64,000 nt of DNA from Thiohalomonas sp963783235 (GTDB lineage: Bacteria > Pseudomonadota > Gammaproteobacteria > Thiohalomonadales > Thiohalomonadaceae), in the NCBI GenBank assembly GCA_963783235.1, contig CAWAMN010000002.1, forward strand, positions 1,612,001 to 1,676,000. The letters run 5' to 3'. The position numbers were made by a program, and so were the translations under genes. The notes beneath the pieces are model-generated. The model saw only the letters and a list, made by a program, of their open reading frames with translations, did no database searches and was not told the DNA's origin. Below are positions 62,001 through 64,000 of the stretch, piece after piece. Within the stretch, counting starts at the first letter, position 1; each line of letters starts with the position of its first letter.

Positions 62001-62612
62001 ATGGCCATCAGTCACCGACTTTGGCATCTTTCCGGGTTAGTCGTTCTTTCCCTTGTAATTGGTATGAGCCCAACGGCCGTAGTCGCTCACTGCGATACCC
62101 TCAACGGTCCGGTTGTCTCCGCGGCCAAAAAGGCCTTGGCCGAGGGAGAGGTTAAATGGGTGCTTCCCTGGGTTCGAAAAGAGGATGAGGCGACGGTGCG
62201 CCACACGTTCAATCAGGCGGTGGAATTCCGGGACAAGGGACCGAAAGTACAGCAACTGGCAGAGACTCATTTTTTGGAAACGCTGGTCCGACTCCACCGC
62301 CAGGCCGAGGGGGCTCCCTTTACCGGTTTGAAGCCGGCCGGAACCGACTTTGGACCGGCCATACCCGCCGCCGACCAGGCGTTGGAGACTGAGGATATAG
62401 AACCGGTGGTCCAGCTCCTGACCGATGCGGTCGAAAACGGGATACGGGCCCATTTCGCCGAGGTGATGGAAAAGAAGAAAGCCTACGCACCGGACGATAT
62501 CGAAGCGGGCCGTGAGTATGTCGATGAATACGTCACTTACATACACTATATCGAGCACCTCTACGAAACCGCCCAACAGCCGGTTGCCGGCCACTGTCCG
62601 GAATCGCAGTGA
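62001..62612 (+). CDS. secreted DUF6448 protein
   Basis: 203 aa. Signal peptide LSGLVVLSLVIGMSPTAVVA, mature start HCDTLNGPVV, which is the DUF6448 signature. The body is helical (VKWVLPWVRKEDEATVRHTF; AGREYVDEYVTYIHYIEHLY) with a conserved His/Glu set (HFLETLVRLHRQAEG). A periplasmic metal- or haem-related role has been suggested only by the His pattern; inference. Confidence 0.85.
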   Translation: MAISHRLWHLSGLVVLSLVIGMSPTAVVAHCDTLNGPVVSAAKKALAEGEVKWVLPWVRKEDEATVRHTFNQAVEFRDKGPKVQQLAETHFLETLVRLHRQAEGAPFTGLKPAGTDFGPAIPAADQALETEDIEPVVQLLTDAVENGIRAHFAEVMEKKKAYAPDDIEAGREYVDEYVTYIHYIEHLYETAQQPVAGHCPESQ

Positions 62613-62717
62613 ACGGACGGGAGGGATCGGTGGAATACGCCCATCGGTTGCATTCGGTTGCAGGACGGGTTCTTATAGGGTTGCAGGTCTTACCGTCATG
62701 CACTCAACGGAAGTGAT

Positions 62718-63179
62718 ATGCCAATGAAAATATGGGTAGACGCAGACGCATGTCCAGCAGTGATCAAGGATATTCTATTTCGAGCAGCCGAGCGTACCGG
62801 CCTGGAACTGACGCTTGTAGCCAACCACCCGTTGCGAACACCTCCTTCACCCCTTATCAATTTCGTGCAAGTTCCCTCGGGTTTTGATGTCGCTGACAAT
62901 GAAATCGTCAATCAGCTAAATGCTGGCGATCTGGTGATCACCGGTGACATCCCTCTGGCGGCGGAGGTGATTGAAAAAGGAGGCTATGCCCTCAATCCGC
63001 GCGGTGAGATGTATTCGGCGGACAACATCAAGGAGCGCCTGACCATGAGGGATTTCATGGAAACGCTGCGCGCCACCGGGATCGATACGGGTGGCCCACC
63101 ACCGCTGAGCCAAAGTGATCGGCAGTCCTTCGCGAATCACTTGGACCGCCTGTTAACCCACGAGACCAAAGCAACCTGA
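62718..63179 (+). CDS. YaiI/YqxD (UPF0178) family protein
   Basis: 153 aa. MKIWVDADACPAVIKDILFR, LELTLVANHPLR, VADNEIVNQLNAGDLVITGD and IPLAAEVIEKGGYALNPRGE are the conserved blocks, with aspartates arranged as in PIN-like nucleases. Function unproven. Starts ATG 62718 or 62724. Confidence 0.93.
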   Translation: MPMKIWVDADACPAVIKDILFRAAERTGLELTLVANHPLRTPPSPLINFVQVPSGFDVADNEIVNQLNAGDLVITGDIPLAAEVIEKGGYALNPRGEMYSADNIKERLTMRDFMETLRATGIDTGGPPPLSQSDRQSFANHLDRLLTHETKAT

Positions 63180-63211
63180 GCCCCGGCTCTACTTACTAGC
63201 AGATTTTGAAC

Positions 63212-63233
63212 GAGGCGCCCGGCAGGGCGCCTC
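63212..63233. terminator. 9-bp perfect stem-loop between yaiI-like and the next gene
   Basis: GAGGCGCCC at 63212-63220 pairs with GGGCGCCTC at 63225-63233 around GGCA. Between converging genes; lacks a clear T-tail, so terminator function is only possible. Confidence 0.45.
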
Positions 63234-63326
63234 ATACAACTATCTGGTGGGCGTATTCGATCTTCACGCTAAACCGCCATCGGCACCTTGCGGCCCCGCT
63301 GCACGGCCTAGTGATGGTTACCGTTT

Positions 63327-64000
63327 TCAGGTGGTGATGCTCTGGGAAATAGAGTTAAGCATCTGACCCAGCGTCTGCACCTGATCACGCACGAAGACCT
63401 GGTACTCGGGGTCGTTCACCCAACCGGACCATTCAGCGTCGGTCATCTCCGCTTTCTTATCGAGGGTCTGCTCCATTTCATTGAGGCGAGCCTGATAGCG
63501 CTCAAAGGCTTCGGGTTCATCGAACCATCCCCATTCGGGGCCGGCATCGCCGATGGCGTTGATCAGGTCGCCGACCGTTTCTCGTACGTCATCAACCTGG
63601 TCCACCACGTTGTGACCGGTGACCACCTGCAGTCCCGGGCGGCCTTCTGCCTTTGCAAGGATGTTGGCCATTTGATTCATGGTATCGCCGAGCTTGCCAA
63701 TCTGCTCCTTCACGGTAACGCTGTAGTCCCGATCCTCGAGCCAATTCAACCATGAGGAATCGGTGTTTTCCGCCTTCCGATCCAGTACTTTCTCCATGTC
63801 GTCGAGCTCGGCAATCGTATTTTGCATCGGCTGTTTGACCGGTTCCCAGCTGGCGAACTCGGCGGTCTCGGTGGCGTTTGCGATGGCATAGGCCAGGTCC
63901 GATACGGTTTCGCGAACGTCATCGACCGCATCCACGACGTTGTGCCCGGCCACCAGCGAGATCTTCCGGTCCTGGGAGGCTTCCTTTTGCTGCTGCGCCG
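63327..64000 (-). CDS. hypothetical protein with two internal repeats (5' partial)
   Basis: The frame is open to the window edge, so the start is outside. Two copies of an about 110-aa module: AGHNVVDAVDDVRETVSDLA and TGHNVVDQVDDVRETVGDLI begin them, each followed by a helical part with MEKVLDRKAENTDSSWLNWL or MEQTLDKKAEMTDAEWSGWV. Helical, acidic; no family recognised. A further N-terminal Gln/Lys-rich stretch (AQQQKEASQDRK) is seen at the edge. Confidence 0.75.
   Translation of the reverse strand, partial: AQQQKEASQDRKISLVAGHNVVDAVDDVRETVSDLAYAIANATETAEFASWEPVKQPMQNTIAELDDMEKVLDRKAENTDSSWLNWLEDRDYSVTVKEQIGKLGDTMNQMANILAKAEGRPGLQVVTGHNVVDQVDDVRETVGDLINAIGDAGPEWGWFDEPEAFERYQARLNEMEQTLDKKAEMTDAEWSGWVNDPEYQVFVRDQVQTLGQMLNSISQSITT

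Noticed and set aside
1..64000. tRNA or rRNA genes.
   Set aside because: None recognised by eye; a covariance search could still find one, but no typical TTCGAATC/CCA-type segment in a gene-free stretch stood out.

Overview
The window looks like a chromosomal segment of a GC-rich gammaproteobacterium. Class I adenylate cyclase, a DUF2058 (YaiL-type) protein, YajD, NhaR, HtpX, TusE/DsrC and a YaiI/YqxD protein together fit that class. A cytochrome c/DUF302 operon and the repeat content suggest a Chromatiales/Ectothiorhodospiraceae-like lineage, but that is inference. No rRNA, tRNA, CRISPR array or replication origin was recognised.

Region 1 (1-31.0 kb) is mostly ordinary chromosome. It holds a cytochrome c/DUF302 operon, cyaA, a run of small housekeeping genes (MazG-like, VOC, uracil-DNA glycosylase-like, GNAT, YajD), and leuA divergent from an Lrp/AsnC regulator. 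Next come a CHASE-PAS histidine kinase and a PAS-GGDEF diguanylate cyclase, then envelope and lipoprotein genes, an unusual epimerase-membrane-VKOR-like fusion, a SagB-type double nitroreductase, and divergent htpX/nhaR. Small non-coding repeats with terminal inverted repeats or hairpins sit between these genes.

Region 2 (31.0-48.2 kb) is an accessory region. Read on the minus strand it is an integron cassette array without a visible integrase. At least four cassette genes (41610-41990, 40501-40848, 37676-40429, 34769-35665) are separated by attC-like sites. Three of these sites carry plus-strand group II introns: one with its reverse transcriptase, one without an ORF, and one truncated. A fifth attC-like site at 46.7 kb carries only an intron 5' end. 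This matches group IIC-attC introns, which target attC sites. Three near-identical 2422-bp IS66-family elements have invaded the array. One lies inside an IS200-like transposase gene that itself sits in domain V of the truncated intron. One splits a cassette gene. The third has no target duplication and joins a cassette to an IS110-type remnant, which points to recombination and loss of the array's other end. The right flank is scarred: inverted duplications, a tautomerase stub, and a methyltransferase gene with an in-frame amber codon.

Region 3 (48.8-64 kb) returns to chromosomal genes: SRPBCC, EthD, an EF-G-like GTPase, a PilJ-N sensor-like protein, an RpfC-like hybrid kinase, an MBL-fold lipoprotein, tusE, a DUF421 protein, a ThiE/TenI-like protein, a DUF6448 protein and a YaiI/YqxD protein. 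Several decayed fragments and repeats lie among them, including a five-copy 105-bp tandem array at 49.3-49.8 kb. A related array lies after nhaR and a single copy lies at 46.9 kb.
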